A DNA stretch of 64,000 nucleotides from Hymenopus coronatus (GCA_030762935.1 CM060886.1:33527509-33591508), one strand, 5' to 3'; counted from the stretch's first letter, positions 44,983-57,479 are shown. The notes: generated from the sequence alone by a model not told the origin. Translations and numbers: made by a program.

Positions 44983-45742
44983 ACTGATGTGCACCATCCA
45001 CATGACTTTCTCTACACCTCTTAACAAATTGTTATTGAAAATTTATGATTATATCTACTTAATAGTAATCAAGATAAACATAAGCAGAAATGATTTCATG
45101 TGAGGGAATACACTAAGCAAATACGATAGTCAAATATTTTAAAACCTGGTTGCCATGTGGATGAAATCCGTTTGTTTGCATTGCCAGGAGTTGACAAATT
45201 CCCGTATGTGAAAAGCTTAAGTATTTAAAAACTGAAACCAAGAAAAAGGAATATCTCAAAAACGATCAACTCCACGAAAAAATTGTACATAACATAAATT
45301 GTGTGTTTTAACGTGCTCTACTTTTTTGTGTGTTAAGTTTATGTCCATCGCTTACGGTTTAGCAGTTATGCAAAAGTCATCCAGAATAAAGTAGTCTTCA
45401 GAGGCTATTCTCAAAAAATTCAAAATATACATTTTATTTGTAAGGTACATATCTTTAATATGTGATATTTTAATCAAAATCATTAGAGCCATTTTTTAGA
45501 AAATCAAAATTTTCGAAAAAAGTTCCATGTAAAGGGTAGTTTCTTGTGGGGGAATTTTTCTCAAAATCTTCGTGTCGCATCCCTGGAAGATACTAAACTT
45601 AAATACCAAGTTTGGTATTTTACCGACTTTTCGTTTTTGAGTTATCGTGTTCACAGACACACGGACACACACATACACAATTTGGTGGAGTGAAATGCCT
45701 GCTCTATACACTATGTACATAATACGTCTAGAGAAAGTAAAA
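44983..45742 (+). mobile_element. HINE-like repeat, copy 21 (A/B intermediate)
   Basis: A poly(A) run precedes CTGATGTGCACCATCCACAT. The interior mixes variant-B blocks (GTCAAATATTTTAAAACCTG) with variant-A ones. A deletion between ACACACATACAC and AATTTGGTGGAGTG removes the CCGGTGAAATC block. The hairpin end is intact. Confidence 0.8.
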
Positions 45743-45952
45743 ATGTATACAGCATAAATTGTTTGTTTCAGCGAGATCTACATTTTTATGTAGTAAGTTT
45801 ATGCCTATTGCTTACGGTTTACTAGTTATGCAAAATCCAGCAAAAATCATCCAGAATAAAAGAGGTCTTTAGAGGGTATTCCCAGAAATTTCAAGATATA
45901 GGTGCAGCTATTTGTCGTGTAAATATCTTTAATATACGGTATTTTAATAAAA
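45743..45952 (+). mobile_element. HINE-like repeat, internal fragment between copies 21 and 23
   Basis: GTATACAGCATAAATTGTTT to AATATACGGTATTTTAATAA, an older interior piece. It is probably the remainder of a copy into which its neighbours inserted. Confidence 0.7.
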
Positions 45953-46780
45953 ATCTTATGTGTACTATTCACATGAATTTCTCTACATCTCTACAACAAA
46001 TTATTGTTAAAAAGGTTATACTTTTATTTCATACTAATCAGAAAAAATTGCAGAAATAGTCTTATTACTTGCTTACTTGTAAGTAGAAGCAAAATAATGT
46101 AGTATTTATGTTAAAGTGATAGTCAAAAGCTGGTTGCTATGTGACTGAAGTTCCTTTGTTTGTATGCGTGGACAGGAGTTGACAAATTCCTGTATGAGTA
46201 GGGTATAAGTTTTTCAAAGCTGAAACTAAAAACAGGGGATATATCAAAAACGATCAACTCCACGAAAAAAATGTATATTACATAAATGGTGTGTTTTAGA
46301 GAAAACTGCATGTTTATGTATTGAGTTTTGTCTATTGCTTATGGTTTACTAGCTATGCAAAGTCCAGTAAAATTTATCCAGAATAAAGAGGTCTTCAGAG
46401 GCTATTCCCAGAAAATTAAAAAGATACATTTTATTTGTCGTTGAATATCTTTAATACACGATATTTTAATCAAAATTATTATAGCTACTTTTGAGAAAAT
46501 TAAATTTTTTCCATGTAAAGGGTAGTTTGAGGTGGGGGGAGTTTTCTCAAAATCTTCGTGCCACATCCTTATAAAATACACTAAACCTATATTTGGTATT
46601 TTACCGAATTTTTGTCTTTGAGTTATCTTGTTCACAGACACACGGACACACACGGACCTTTTTCTAGAAATACCTTTTTCTGGATTCAGGGGACCCTAAA
46701 ACGTCTCTTTCCGGTGAATTCTTGCGTGGAATGCAATACCTTTCTATACACTATGTACATAGAGCGTGTAGAGAAAGTAA
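45953..46780 (+). mobile_element. HINE-like repeat, copy 23
   Basis: ATCTTATGTGTACTATTCAC to GTGTAGAGAAAGTAATAA. The GTGAATTCTTGCGTGGAATG segment shows a deletion of the usual CTCGGTATCGAAT. Confidence 0.8.
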
Positions 46781-47460
46781 TAATAATAAATATCCCTGGA
46801 GAAAGCCTTGTACACATACAGTAGCGGTCCTATCTGGAAAGTAAAGGTGATTTTTCTGAAACGTACGTGTTTTGAATATTAAAAAGTAAATTTAATTACC
46901 TTCACACTGACAGAGATAACTCCGCAATATGGAGTCTCGTGGAAATCAATTTAAAATTACAAATAAAGATATAATAAAAATCAGACAAACTGATTTTAAA
47001 AGTTGATATGTCCTTATACTTTATGATTTGCTATTAGTTGCTTCCAAAGCTATGCTCGCGTTATTGTATTAAATGCAGAGATTCTTCTTTGTGCATTGCT
47101 CTTGTTTTCCCACTATCACTCCATCCCCCCTCTCTCTTCCTCACACTCATCCCTCTCTCCGACCCTCAATTTGCGTATTTTCTCCTGTCTTTTCCCTGCC
47201 CTGCCCTCTTTTTCCCTATTTCACCAACTTCGTTCTGTTTTAAAATCGTGTTAACGCCCGCTCTTACTTCATATGGACCGCAGGCAGTGACACTCTGATA
47301 CACGAAATTAAATTATAATTGGGAAAGGAAATTTGTAAAGTAATGTTTAGGGTACCTCTGCGGCATTTCACGATTATAGGACTGCGGAAAATCCGAAATA
47401 AGGCTCATTCAAGAAGGATTTTCTGGCCGAATTTAATCCATACACCTCTCGGTTTGATTG
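46781..47460. other. Mostly unassigned; small pyrimidine-rich tract
   Basis: A CCCCCCTCTCTCTTCC-type tract lies at 47126-47170. GACCGCAGGCAGTGACACTC at 47275 recalls the 3' part of the Ser/Leu-type SINE, too short to call. Confidence 0.4.
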
Positions 47461-48346
47461 TTTTTACTTTCTCTATACGCACTATGTGCATAGTGTATAG
47501 AGAAGGTATTGCATTCCACCCTAAAATTCGATACCGAGATTTCACCGGAAATATAAGTTTTAGGGTCCCCTTTATCTAAAAAAAGCATTCTCGGAAAAAG
47601 GTCCGTGTGTGTGTGTGCCCGTTTGTCCGTGTGTCCGTATTGACTGTGAACACGATAACTCAAAAACGAAAAGTAGGTAAAATACCAAACTTGGTATTTA
47701 AGTTTAGTATCTTCCAGGGATGCGACACGAAGATTTTGAGAAAAATCCCCCTACCCCAAACTACCCTTTACATGGAACATTTTTAGAAAATGTTTATTTT
47801 CAAAAAATCGCTCTAACGATATTTATTAAAATATCGTATATTAAAGATATTTACCTGACAAATAAAATGTATATTTTGATTTTTCTGGTAATAGCCTCTG
47901 TAGACTACTTTATTCTGGACCAATTTTACGGAATTTTGCATAACTGCTAAACCGTAAGACTTAGATAAAAACTTACTTCCCAAGAAATGTAGAGCACGTT
48001 AAAACACACAATTTATGTTATACACCTTTTTTTCGTGGATTTGATCGTTTTTGAGATATTCATTGTTTTTGGTTTCAGCTTTGATAAACTTGTATTTTTC
48101 TCATAAAGGAATTTGTCAATTCCTGACCATACAAACAAAGGAACTTCAGTCACATAGCAACCAGCTTTTGACTATCACTTTAACCTATGGTACTCCCTTA
48201 TTTTTCTTCTACTTACAAGGAAGCAAGTAATAAGACTATTTCTGCTAATTTTTCTCGATTAGCATGAAGTAAATAGAAGCATAAGCTTTTTAACAATAAT
48301 TTGTTACAGAGATGTAGAGAAATCTTGTGAATGGAGCACATCAGAT
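47461..48346 (-). mobile_element. HINE-like repeat, copy 24 (variant A, best full-length minus copy)
   Basis: TTTTTACTTTCTCTATACGC to TGAATGGAGCACATCAGATC. All blocks and both subterminal motifs are present (the inner one reads GTAGAGAAATC). The (GT)n core is at 47605-47640. Confidence 0.9.
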
Positions 48347-48399
48347 CTTTTCACACAAGACATGTGTAGGACAGGAGTTGGATACGTAGAGTCAGACTG

Positions 48400-48545
48400 A
48401 AAAAGTAAGTCGCCATTGGGGTTGTCATCTCAAAATAATTTGAGATCATCTTATGAAACATGCGAGCCAGTTGAGAAATTCAATGCTATATCGGCATATT
48501 TACCTATCCAACCCCTTTCTTAAATACGGTTTCTTTGAGAAAACA
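48400..48545. repeat. Direct-repeat unit 1 (without the tRNA-like segment)
   Basis: GTAAGTCGCCATTGGGGTTG, TCTCAAAATAATTTGAGATC (palindromic), GTTGAGAAATTCAATGCTAT and CGGCAT, then CCTATCCAACCCC. It is repeated about 212 bases downstream, where a tRNA-like sequence sits between GGCAT and CCTATCC. Confidence 0.75.
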
Positions 48546-48612
48546 ATTAAATCAATACCAATTACCATAATAGTTGGCTATACTATGCATCCTGGGTCTG
48601 AAGAACTTGCAA

Positions 48613-48820
48613 AATTGTAAGTCGCCATTGGGGTTATCTCAAAATAATTTGAGATCACCTTGTAGTTTACCGGGAAACACGCGAGTCAGTTGAGAAATTC
48701 AATGCTATGCCGGCATGTTGCCATGATAGCTCAGTGGAAGAGCAATCGGCTAAAGACCGGAACATCCGTGGTTTAAATCCCGGCTATGGCATTGAATTTT
48801 TCGGTCTGAGTTCCTATCCA
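48613..48820. repeat. Direct-repeat unit 2, carrying a tRNA-like segment inside a fold-back
   Basis: Same opening as unit 1 (GTAAGTCGCCATTGGGGTTA, TCTCAAAATAATTTGAGATC). AAATTCAATGCTATGCCGG at 48695-48713 is matched by the inverse CCGGCTATGGCATTGAATTT at 48779-48798, flanking the tRNA-like core. It is probably a tRNA-derived repeat family of unknown extent. Confidence 0.65.
48720..48790 (+). tRNA. tRNA-Phe-like sequence (anticodon AAA), probably pseudo/SINE head
   Basis: Acceptor GCCATGA/CTATGGC (five Watson-Crick pairs, one G-T, one mismatch). Canonical D-arm GCTC AGTGGAA GAGC. The anticodon arm closes on CGG/CCG around loop CTAAAGA, giving AAA where a normal Phe loop is CTGAAGA. The T-arm is GTGG TTTAAAT CCCG with mismatches. 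A decoding role is unlikely given the T-arm and repeated context. Confidence 0.45.
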
Positions 48821-49790
48821 TACACCTCTTGTTCACGAGTCCGTATCTTAACGTTCTCGGCTACCATTTCATCTCTATTCTCCCTAATTTATCTTCTGTG
48901 AAACTTATCTACCATACGATGTTTTGAAACCCATTAATATAACTATTATTTCTCGAGTTTTAACATTATAACTAAAAGTTTGACACAATACACAGAATGT
49001 TGCGTCTTTGCTTCTCATGGTAGACGATTAAGGATAAACCAAAGTGAATTTAAATTGCTAAATACTCTTTCTATGTAAAAAGAATTAATTTAAAGTTTTA
49101 TATACTCCTTCTATATATTTTGGAAAGAACAAATGTTATAAGAAATGTAATAAAGTAGTTAAAGAACTGTACGAATTTTTCAAAAATGTTATAAAAGAAA
49201 TATTCGATATTTTACGTTTTATTTAGACTATTTACAAAGTAAGATTTATAATATACCATACTCTAGTTTTCATAACAATTGATTTGATCCTTCTTACATG
49301 TAATACATCCATACATTTTGAAACACGCTATTTTTGCTTTAATGTAGCCCATTGTACATATAGCATCAGTTATTCAAAGGAAATAAAAATGAACAGGAAA
49401 TTTTAGGTTATGCTTTTCTGTGTATAGGTAGCCATTTTATAATATGAAGTAGTCGCAATTCAGTAACGTTTGTGTAAATGTAACTAACGTGTTGGAGGAA
49501 TTATTCTTATCGACGAAATTAAATAACATATAAAACACATATTCTAAAAAGAAGAACGAAATGACACTAATGCTGCATTATATTTCATTTTTATATTTCC
49601 TATTTATTTCAGCATGTTTAGAACATTAATAATAAGAGGAAAGAGTTAAATATACACAGGTGTAATGAAACGTTAGGGTAACATTAAGTTTTCAAACTTT
49701 ATCTAAACATAAGACGAAACCATAGCATCATTAAAAAGTTGAAAACGGTGGTATCGAATTTTACGACGCAGATGTATACTTTTTAAAAAA
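48821..49790. other. Unassigned AT-rich stretch
   Basis: Nothing recognised. Confidence 0.45.
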
Positions 49791-50507
49791 ATCTGATGTG
49801 TTCCATTCACAGGATTTTCCCTACATCTCTGCAACAAATTGTTAAAAAGCTTATTCTTCTATTCACTTAATGCTAATCAAGAAAAAGTTTGCAAAAAGGG
49901 CCTCATTAGCTGATTCCTTGTAACTACAAGGGAAATAAGGGAGTGCAATAGCCTAAAATGATAGTCAATATTTTTTTAAAAGCTGGTTTCTATGTGGTTA
50001 AAGTACCTTTGTTTGTATGGACAGGAGTTGACAAATACCCCTATGAGAAAAGTATAAGTATTTTTAAGCTGCAACTATAACAACAAGGAATATCTCAAAA
50101 ACGATCAACTCCACGAAAAAATGTATATAACATAAATTGTGTGTTTTTATCGAGTTCTACAGGTTTTGTGGGATATGTTTTTGTCTACCTCTAATGTTTA
50201 CCAGTTATGCAAAATTCCGCAAAATTCATCCAGAATAAACCTGTCTTCAGAAGTAGCTATTCCCAGAAAATTAAAGATATACATTTTATTTGTCACATAA
50301 AGGTCTAAAATATAAGAGATTTTTATCAAAATCGTTAGAGCCATTTTTGAGAAAATCAATATTTTTTCGAATTTATTTACATGTAAAGGTGGGGTTGGTG
50401 GTGAGGGAATTTTCTTGAAAATCGCATCGCATCCTTAAAAGGTACCAAACTTGAACACCAGGAGTGGCATTTAACAGTCTTTTCGTTTTTGAGCTATACT
50501 GCTCACA

Positions 50508-50539
<32 letters not shown>

Positions 50540-50722
50540 GCAGATACACACATACACACAGACAGACACACACACACACATGGACATTTTTCTAAACACA
50601 TTTGGGGGGATTCAGGGCGTCTCAAAACATATATTTCCGGTGAAATCTCGGTATTAAATTTTTGTGTACAATTCAATACCTTCTCTATACCCCATGTATA
50701 TAGCACGTGTAGAGAAAGTAAA
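49791..50722 (+). mobile_element. HINE-like repeat, copy 25 (longest copy)
   Basis: ATCTGATGTGTTCCATTCAC to GTGTAGAGAAAGTAAAA. The core has two CA-rich blocks separated by CGCAGATACACA and CAGACAGACA, which accounts for the extra length. Confidence 0.85.
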
Positions 50723-51114
50723 AACGTTATCACTTTCTTAAAAAGGTCCGAAAATTAAAGTCTTTGTTTCCAAAATTAAGAACTGAAGTATAATCGCCAC
50801 TCTGTAAAATTAGCACCATTCCATGTTGATAACAGAAGTTGCAGGTTGAATATTTATCATACCCGGTATAATTCTTACTCAATAATTCGGCTGCCTGTAC
50901 TCAATTACATAAACATGTTTCATGAATCCAAATTGGTAGCACAAAGTTTAATAAAGTATTGATTATTCCTAACGCTTAAATAGTGGAAACTTCTGTATTT
51001 CACCCAAAATTTGTTATGGATTTCACCGCAAATGCACTCCTTTTATGTGACAGTTTTTTTTTAGAGGAGGAAGGCTAGAAGAGAAAGGAGGGTGAAGAAT
51101 AGCATGATTCAAAA
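50723..51114. other. Unassigned stretch with tiny HINE-like relic
   Basis: TGTATTTCACCCAAAATTTG and GGATTTCACCGCAAATGCAC at 50992-51040 look like a decayed minus-strand HINE-like fragment. A purine-rich run follows near 51062-51095. Confidence 0.4.
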
Positions 51115-51809
51115 ATTTGATGTGTACCATTCACATGACTTTTTCTATATCCCTGCAACAATTTACTCTTAAAAAACGTATACGTCTATTTACTTCACGT
51201 TTATCAGAAACATTTAGCAGAAATATTCTTATTAATTGCTTCCTTGTAAGTAGAAGCGAAATAAGGGACTACCATAGGTTAAAGTGATAGTCAAGAGCTG
51301 GTTGCTATGTGACTGAAGTTCCTCTGTTCGTATGGACACGAGTTCACAAAATCCTGTATGAGAAAATTATGTTTCTATAGCTGAAATCAAAAACAAGGAA
51401 TATCTCAAAAACAAAACAATCAACTCCACGAAAAAATGTATATAACATAAATTGAGTGTTTTAAAGTGCTCTACATTTGTTGTGCGGTAAGTTTTTGTCC
51501 ATCTCTTACGGTTTAGCAGTTATGCAACATTCCGTAAAATTGACCCAGAATAAAGTAGTCTTCAGAGGCTATTCCCACAAAATTCAAAATATACATTTTA
51601 TTTGTCAGGTAAATATCTTTAATATACGATATTTTAATCAAAATCGTTAGAGCCATTTTTCAGAAAATCAATATTTTCGAAAAAAGTTCCATGAAAAGGG
51701 TAGTTTGGGGGGGATTTTTCTCAAAATCTTCATGTCGCATACCTGGAAGATACTAAACTGAAATACCAAGTTTGGTGTTTTACAGACTTTTCGTTTTTGA
51801 GTTATCGTG

Positions 51810-51851
<42 letters not shown>

Positions 51852-52009
51852 CCTTCTTCTGAAAATACCTTTTTTGGATACAGGGGACCCTAAAACATAT
51901 ATTTTCGGTGAAATCTCGGTATCGAATTTTTTGGTGGAGTGCAATACCTTCTCTATACACTATGTACATAGTGCGTATAATGTACATAGTGCGTTTAGAG
52001 AAAGCAAAA
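51115..52009 (+). mobile_element. HINE-like repeat, copy 26 with duplicated hairpin arm
   Basis: Starts TTTGATGTGTACCATTCACA. Pure (CA)n core at 51812-51848. At the 3' end the right arm of the palindrome is partly duplicated: ATGTACATAGTGCGTATA then ATGTACATAGTGCGTTTAGA. Confidence 0.85.
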
Positions 52010-52121
52010 CGAACAGTGGAATGAACGTCAAACTTAGACTTTAAGTACACCAGGTTTCAAACAAGCAATAAGAATATTTTTTTCGAAATCATCCTCGTGT
52101 GAACTACATACATGGAGTACT

Positions 52122-52838
52122 TTAACTTTCTCTACTACTTACATATAGCAAATACAGGAAATATTGCAATGAACCCAAAAATTCGATACCAAGAATTTAC
52201 CGGAAATACTATTTTCAGGCTCCCTGTATCCCAAATAATATTTTACAAAAATGTTTTATGCCTTTAGGGAACGAAAAAAAAAAGAAAAAGATTGTGGTTA
52301 AGCACCAGATAGTTAAGGATGTGACCTTGAAGACTATTTTTTTTCATGATAGATTTTGATATAGGTTATATTATCAGAATGTGGTATTGGTTTTATTTAA
52401 AACACCGTATATTTAAATTGCTTCAAAAAGAAATGAGAGGTATATCTTTAGTTTTCTGGGGAAACCCTACACATTCTGAATGAATTTTATGTAATTGTGA
52501 ACCTCAAGAGATAGACAAAATCTTACTGCAAACCTTGTATAGACACACAATTTATGTAAATCCCGAAATACTACTTCTTATTGGGGTATTTTCAGATACA
52601 CATATCAACTGGTATATAATTATTCGCATTTTCCTCGAAGTCGTTCATAGAAAATATTATTATAGAGCTATATGCTCTTTTAATCACTTTTTCTGATGCA
52701 TATCCAAAAATGAAATTTGAAAATGCGTGGTGAAAGAATCTATGGATTAACAAATAGATAGAATAATAATATTTTGTAAGATAGTATGTAAAAAGGTGAA
52801 TAGAGAAAGGCTTCTGAATGCAATACATTCCGTCTTTT
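52122..52838 (-). mobile_element. HINE-like repeat, copy 27 (very degenerate)
   Basis: TTTAACTTTCTCTACTACTT, CCCAAAAATTCGATACCAAG, TTTACCGGAAATAC, GTTTTCTGGGGAAACCC, then GAGAAAGGCTTCTGAATGCA. One of the oldest copies by visible divergence. Confidence 0.65.
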
Positions 52839-53124
52839 ATTTTGTCCAAAAACGGAACCTAAAGCTTTCATTAAAATGTTGCATCATTGAGAATTTTTCA
52901 AGAATGAAAGGCACAGTATAGCCTGGGATGTCATGTACATTTCGATTAGTGTTGCGGAGAAACCAAATAAAATTGTCAGGAAATTTGTAGAGGACTCCAC
53001 GAAATATGTTAAAAATTTTGGAGCATTAGCCATGTCCATGTTTCCTAAAGCCTAGGTATACACTCTGATTGTGGAATTTTAATGTTTGCGATTTTTCTGT
53101 TACTTTATCACGTATATTTAATGC

Positions 53125-54045
53125 AAATAGGTAGAGAAATTATTCTATTCCATCAAAAAATTAATACCGTTAATCTAAATATATGAACTGTGAACAAAAA
53201 AAAAGTATTTTAATAAAAAGATCCGCGCGCGCATGGGAGAAAGAGAGAGAGAGAGAAAAATAGAGAGAGAGAATGGGAGGGTGGGAGGGAGGGAGGGATC
53301 AGCATTACACAAAAACAAAAAGTACTTAAATACCAGAGCTTATTATCTCTCAAGAATACGACAGACTTTCAGGAAAACTTCCCAACCCACAACCTATCCT
53401 TAAAAGTTCTTCGAAAATTTTAATTTTCTCAAAAATGGATCTCACAATTTTCATTGAAATATATTATAACAAATTTTCAATATATTTGTTTTATGGGAAA
53501 TTTATCATTATTTATATTCTTAACATCTGCATATTTTATGGGGTCATGTTTTGCTTTATAAGACATTTTATGTCAAATGAAACTTATATCTTGAATTTTC
53601 TGGAAATAGTATCTGAGAACCTCATGATCCTGGATGAGTTTTGCATAGCTGGTAAAGCGTTAGAGATAGACTAAAGCTTTCTACAAAAAATGTATATCTC
53701 GTTAAAACACACAAGTTATGTCATAGACTTTTTTTTTTTTTTTTTGGAGTTAATCATTTCTAAGAGATTCCTTGTTATTGGGTTCGGGAAGTCGTCATTA
53801 GTTGTTATCTCTTTACTTTATTCTGGCCATGCAAAGAGAAGCGAATTTCAATTATAGCTACCGGCTTTTAAAGGTTTGACTACCGTTTTGGTCTAGTGTA
53901 TTCTGTTATTTTCCTTCTATTTATAAGGAACTAAGCAATAAGACCGTTTCTGCTAATGTTTATCTCAATTAGCATGAAATACCTGTATAAAAGAATAAGC
54001 TTTTATACAAAAGAATAGCTTGTTGCAGAATAGGTAGCTAGGTAA
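53125..54045 (-). mobile_element. HINE-like repeat, copy 28 (degenerate, variant B)
   Basis: The hairpin end is mostly lost. A purine-rich GAGAGA/GGGAGG core at 53237-53298 replaces the GT repeat. A duplicated stretch around 53440-53580 lengthens it. The 5' end is cut by copy 29. Confidence 0.7.
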
Positions 54046-54875
54046 TTTTTACTTTTTCTAGTCCCGTATATACAATGTACAGACTAGATATTGTATTCCA
54101 CACAAAAATTCGATACCGAGATTTCACCAGAAATACATGTATCAGGATCCCCTGTATCCAAAAAAAAAAGCATCTTCAGAAAAAGCTCGTGTGCGTATGT
54201 GTGATATCTAAGCTTGGTATCTTCCAAGGATGTGACACGAAATTTTTCAAGAAAATCCCCCCACCCCAAACTAATCTTTACATGGAACGATTTTCGAAAT
54301 TTTTGATTTTCTCAAAAATGGTTCTTTATGATTTTGATAAAAAGCCCCTATATTAAAGCTATTTATATCCCAAATAAAGTGCATATCTTGAGTTTTCTGG
54401 GAATAGCCTCTGAAGATCTCTTTATTATGGATGAATTTTGCCGAATTTTGCTTAACTGCTAAACCATAAGAGACAGACAAAAACGTACTGCACAAAAAAT
54501 GTAGATCTCGTCCAAACACACAATTTATGTGTTTACGTTCTTATTGTGGAGGCATACATTTCCGAGATATTCCACGTTAATGGTTTGCGAAGTTTTTAAA
54601 CTTTCTCAGATAGGAAGTGTCCGTCTTTCTTTTGTTCTACCCTGGCCAAGAAAAGAAGTGATTTGCAATGAGAATCGCATAACGACAGATTTTAGAACAT
54701 TTGACTATCACTTTAGCGTAGCGCTTTCCTTTAGTTCCCTTCTACTTATAAGGTACTAAGTAATAAGAGCATTCTGCTAATGTTTATCTCAATTAGCATT
54801 GTGTAGAAAGAAGAATTGTAAGAAGTGTATCTGTAGATCAGCTGGAGAAATTTATGTGAGTGTAACACATCAGAT
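54046..54875 (-). mobile_element. HINE-like repeat, copy 29 (variant B, short core)
   Basis: TTTTTACTTTTTCTAGTCCC to TGTAACACATCAGAT. The microsatellite is reduced to GTGTGCGTATGTGTG. Head-to-tail with copies 28 and 30. Confidence 0.8.
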
Positions 54876-55726
54876 TTTTGCTCTCTCTATACGCACTATG
54901 TACATATTGTATAGAGAATGTATTGCACTCCACCAAAAATTTCGATACCGAGATTTCACCGGAAATATATTTTTTAGGGTCCCCTGTATCAAAAAAAAAG
55001 TATTTTCAGAAAAAGGTCCGCGTGTGTGTATGTGTGTGTGTCCGTGTGTCTGAGAACACGATAAACTTGTTATTTAAGTTTAGTATCTTCCGGGGATGCG
55101 ACACGAAGATTTTGAGAAAAATCCCCCCTCTCCAAAATTCCCTTTACATGGAACTTTTTTCGAAAATTTTGATTTTATAAAAAATGGCTCTAACGATTTT
55201 GATTAAAATATCGTATATAAAAGATATTTACCTGACAAATAAAATATATATTTTGAATTTTCTGGGAATAGCCTCTGAAGACTACTTTATTCTGAGTGAA
55301 TTTTACAGAATTTTGCATAAGTCTTAAACCGTAAGAGAGAGACAAAAACTTACCACACAGAAATGTAGAGCACATTAAAACACACAATTTATGTTGAGTA
55401 CAGTTTTTTTCGTAGAGTTGATTGTTTTTGAGATATTCCTTGTTTTTGGTTTAAGCTATAAAAACCTATATTTTTCTCATGCAGGACTTTGTGAACTCGT
55501 GTCCATACAAGCAAAGGAACTTCAGTCACATAGCAACCAGCTTTTGACTATCACTTTAACCTATGGTACTCCCTTATGTCGCTCCTACTTACAAGGAAGC
55601 AAGAAATAAGACTATTTCTGCTAATTTTTTCTCGATAGCAGGAAGTAAATAGAAGCATAAGCTTTTTAAAAATAATTTATTGCAGAGATGTAGAGAAAGT
55701 CAAGTGAATGGAATACATCAGATTTT
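54876..55726 (-). mobile_element. HINE-like repeat, copy 30 (variant A, full length)
   Basis: TTTTGCTCTCTCTATACGCA to GTGAATGGAATACATCAGAT. The T-run at 54876 is shared with the end of copy 29. Confidence 0.85.
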
Positions 55727-56591
55727 TTCCTTTACGGCACAAGAGCTCGTTATTACATTTTCGGAATTAATTCCTTTATTTATGTGAAGTAAATAATTCT
55801 TTTCCTATGTTGAATTCATCAAAATTGTACTGAATAGTCTGAACTATTATTATGCAAATGTGCATCCTGACTAATTGATGTGGATCGAAGAATGGCTGTT
55901 GGCACTAGAAATAATGTTTAATTCATGGACAAAGGCATGAGAGCGTACGTGATAATCTTTAGTGTGAAACGAACAAGGCTCAAACTTCACACCAGTACAG
56001 AATATTAAAGCTGAAATTAATAATATTTTGTATCAGTCAGTACAACTTGAAGTATTATTCCTTAATCTCTTAACTAATCAATCTAAAGCTTGATTTTTCT
56101 CTATTAGGAGTTAATGAGTAGCTCTGATAGATAGTAATTTATTTAAAATGTGCACAATATAAGGGAAATAAGACTTTTTCTATAGACTCGTTTAACTGCA
56201 ATCGTCAGATATGTGGCTTTTGACTAAAACATTTGTGGTTTCCTCTTTGAACTTGAGGTTATCTTACAATGCTCATTCTATCTCACTTGCATACTAAAGA
56301 CTCTATGAAAAGTATAGAATAATCCTAATTAAAGAAGTATTTCCACCTTCCAAACCGAAATCGAACCCGAATCCACCTTCTTCTTTCTGAAATTTAAAAT
56401 TGAGAATATTCTCTCCATTAATTTCACTGCTTGAACTGTTTAAAATAGAATATATGTTAATTTGCTTAGTTATGAATTAAATTCATTTGTGTTTTATTTA
56501 AAAATTTTATTGTTTTTATTAACCAATTTTCTATCAAAATTATTGAATCCCGTGAAAAAATACTATTTTGAATGAGTTCTATATGCATCAG

Positions 56592-56639
<48 letters not shown>

Positions 56640-57479
56640 AATGAATATATAATTTGCCTAATGAATTATGGACTATTATATTTTCACCGTCTTATTCACC
56701 TTTGCTATAAAGGTTAAACTTTGTGCGTTACATTTAAATAAATAGTATTCTTATTGAGCTAAGCAAGCATTACTTTACCAAGTTCATCATCATCAGAAAT
56801 GTTAATATACCTATTTCCGTCTAGTATACGTGATTCATTTATATACAATAGTTGTATATGAACCAGCAAAAGGAAGTAAACATCCAGAGTAAAATAGGAC
56901 AGATGAAATCTGAAGTTAAAATGTCCTCATTATCAAGATATACAAAACGATTACAATTAATAAAATTATATATTCTGAATATCAAACAATTCACTATTTT
57001 TCGTCCTTCTTTGTTATATGCATTTGCTGAAGATTTCAAATACCTAATATGTATTATATAAATTTGAATTTTTACACAACTTTATTGCCCCTTTAGAACC
57101 ACCACATGGGCAGAGATAAAGATAACGAAAGTGAATGAACCTATGGATATGTAAATTAGGTAAATCAGAATGACAGTTTCTCATATATAAGCAATCAGGA
57201 TAAGCTTCTGAATCTTAATTTTAGAGCCCTGGATTCTTTTAGACACATTTAAGAAGTAGAAACCCAAGCGTAATCAATTATGTTTTGATATAAACTACTT
57301 TTTGATACGTTTAATATATCGTTTGTATATATAAATATCAATATCCCCGAGCTTCGCCCATGGATAGATCTAAAGAATGGAATAAAAGAGACAACTGAGC
57401 ATCGCTCTCGTTTACCGGCTACCGGAATCACTGACTATTCATTTGTTTGAAATGAATCTTTGTATGTGCTATTGAAAGC
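55727..57479. other. Unassigned AT-rich stretch
   Basis: Contains a (TA)n microsatellite at 56592-56638. Overlapping ORFs at 56839-57061 on both strands have no recognisable domain. Confidence 0.45.
56592..56638. repeat. (TA)n microsatellite
   Basis: About 23 TA units, uninterrupted. Confidence 0.95.

Noticed and set aside
47270..47305. Fragment similar to the 3' part of the Ser/Leu-type SINE
   Set aside because: Only about 25 bases of imperfect similarity.
48707..48901. 64-aa ORF starting in the tRNA-like segment
   Set aside because: It runs through the tRNA-like core and fold-back; composition and context do not suggest a protein.
40000..56000. Regularly spaced direct repeats, considered as a CRISPR-like array
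   Set aside because: Repeat units are about 850 bp and dispersed on both strands, with no short repeat-spacer structure. The DNA is eukaryotic.
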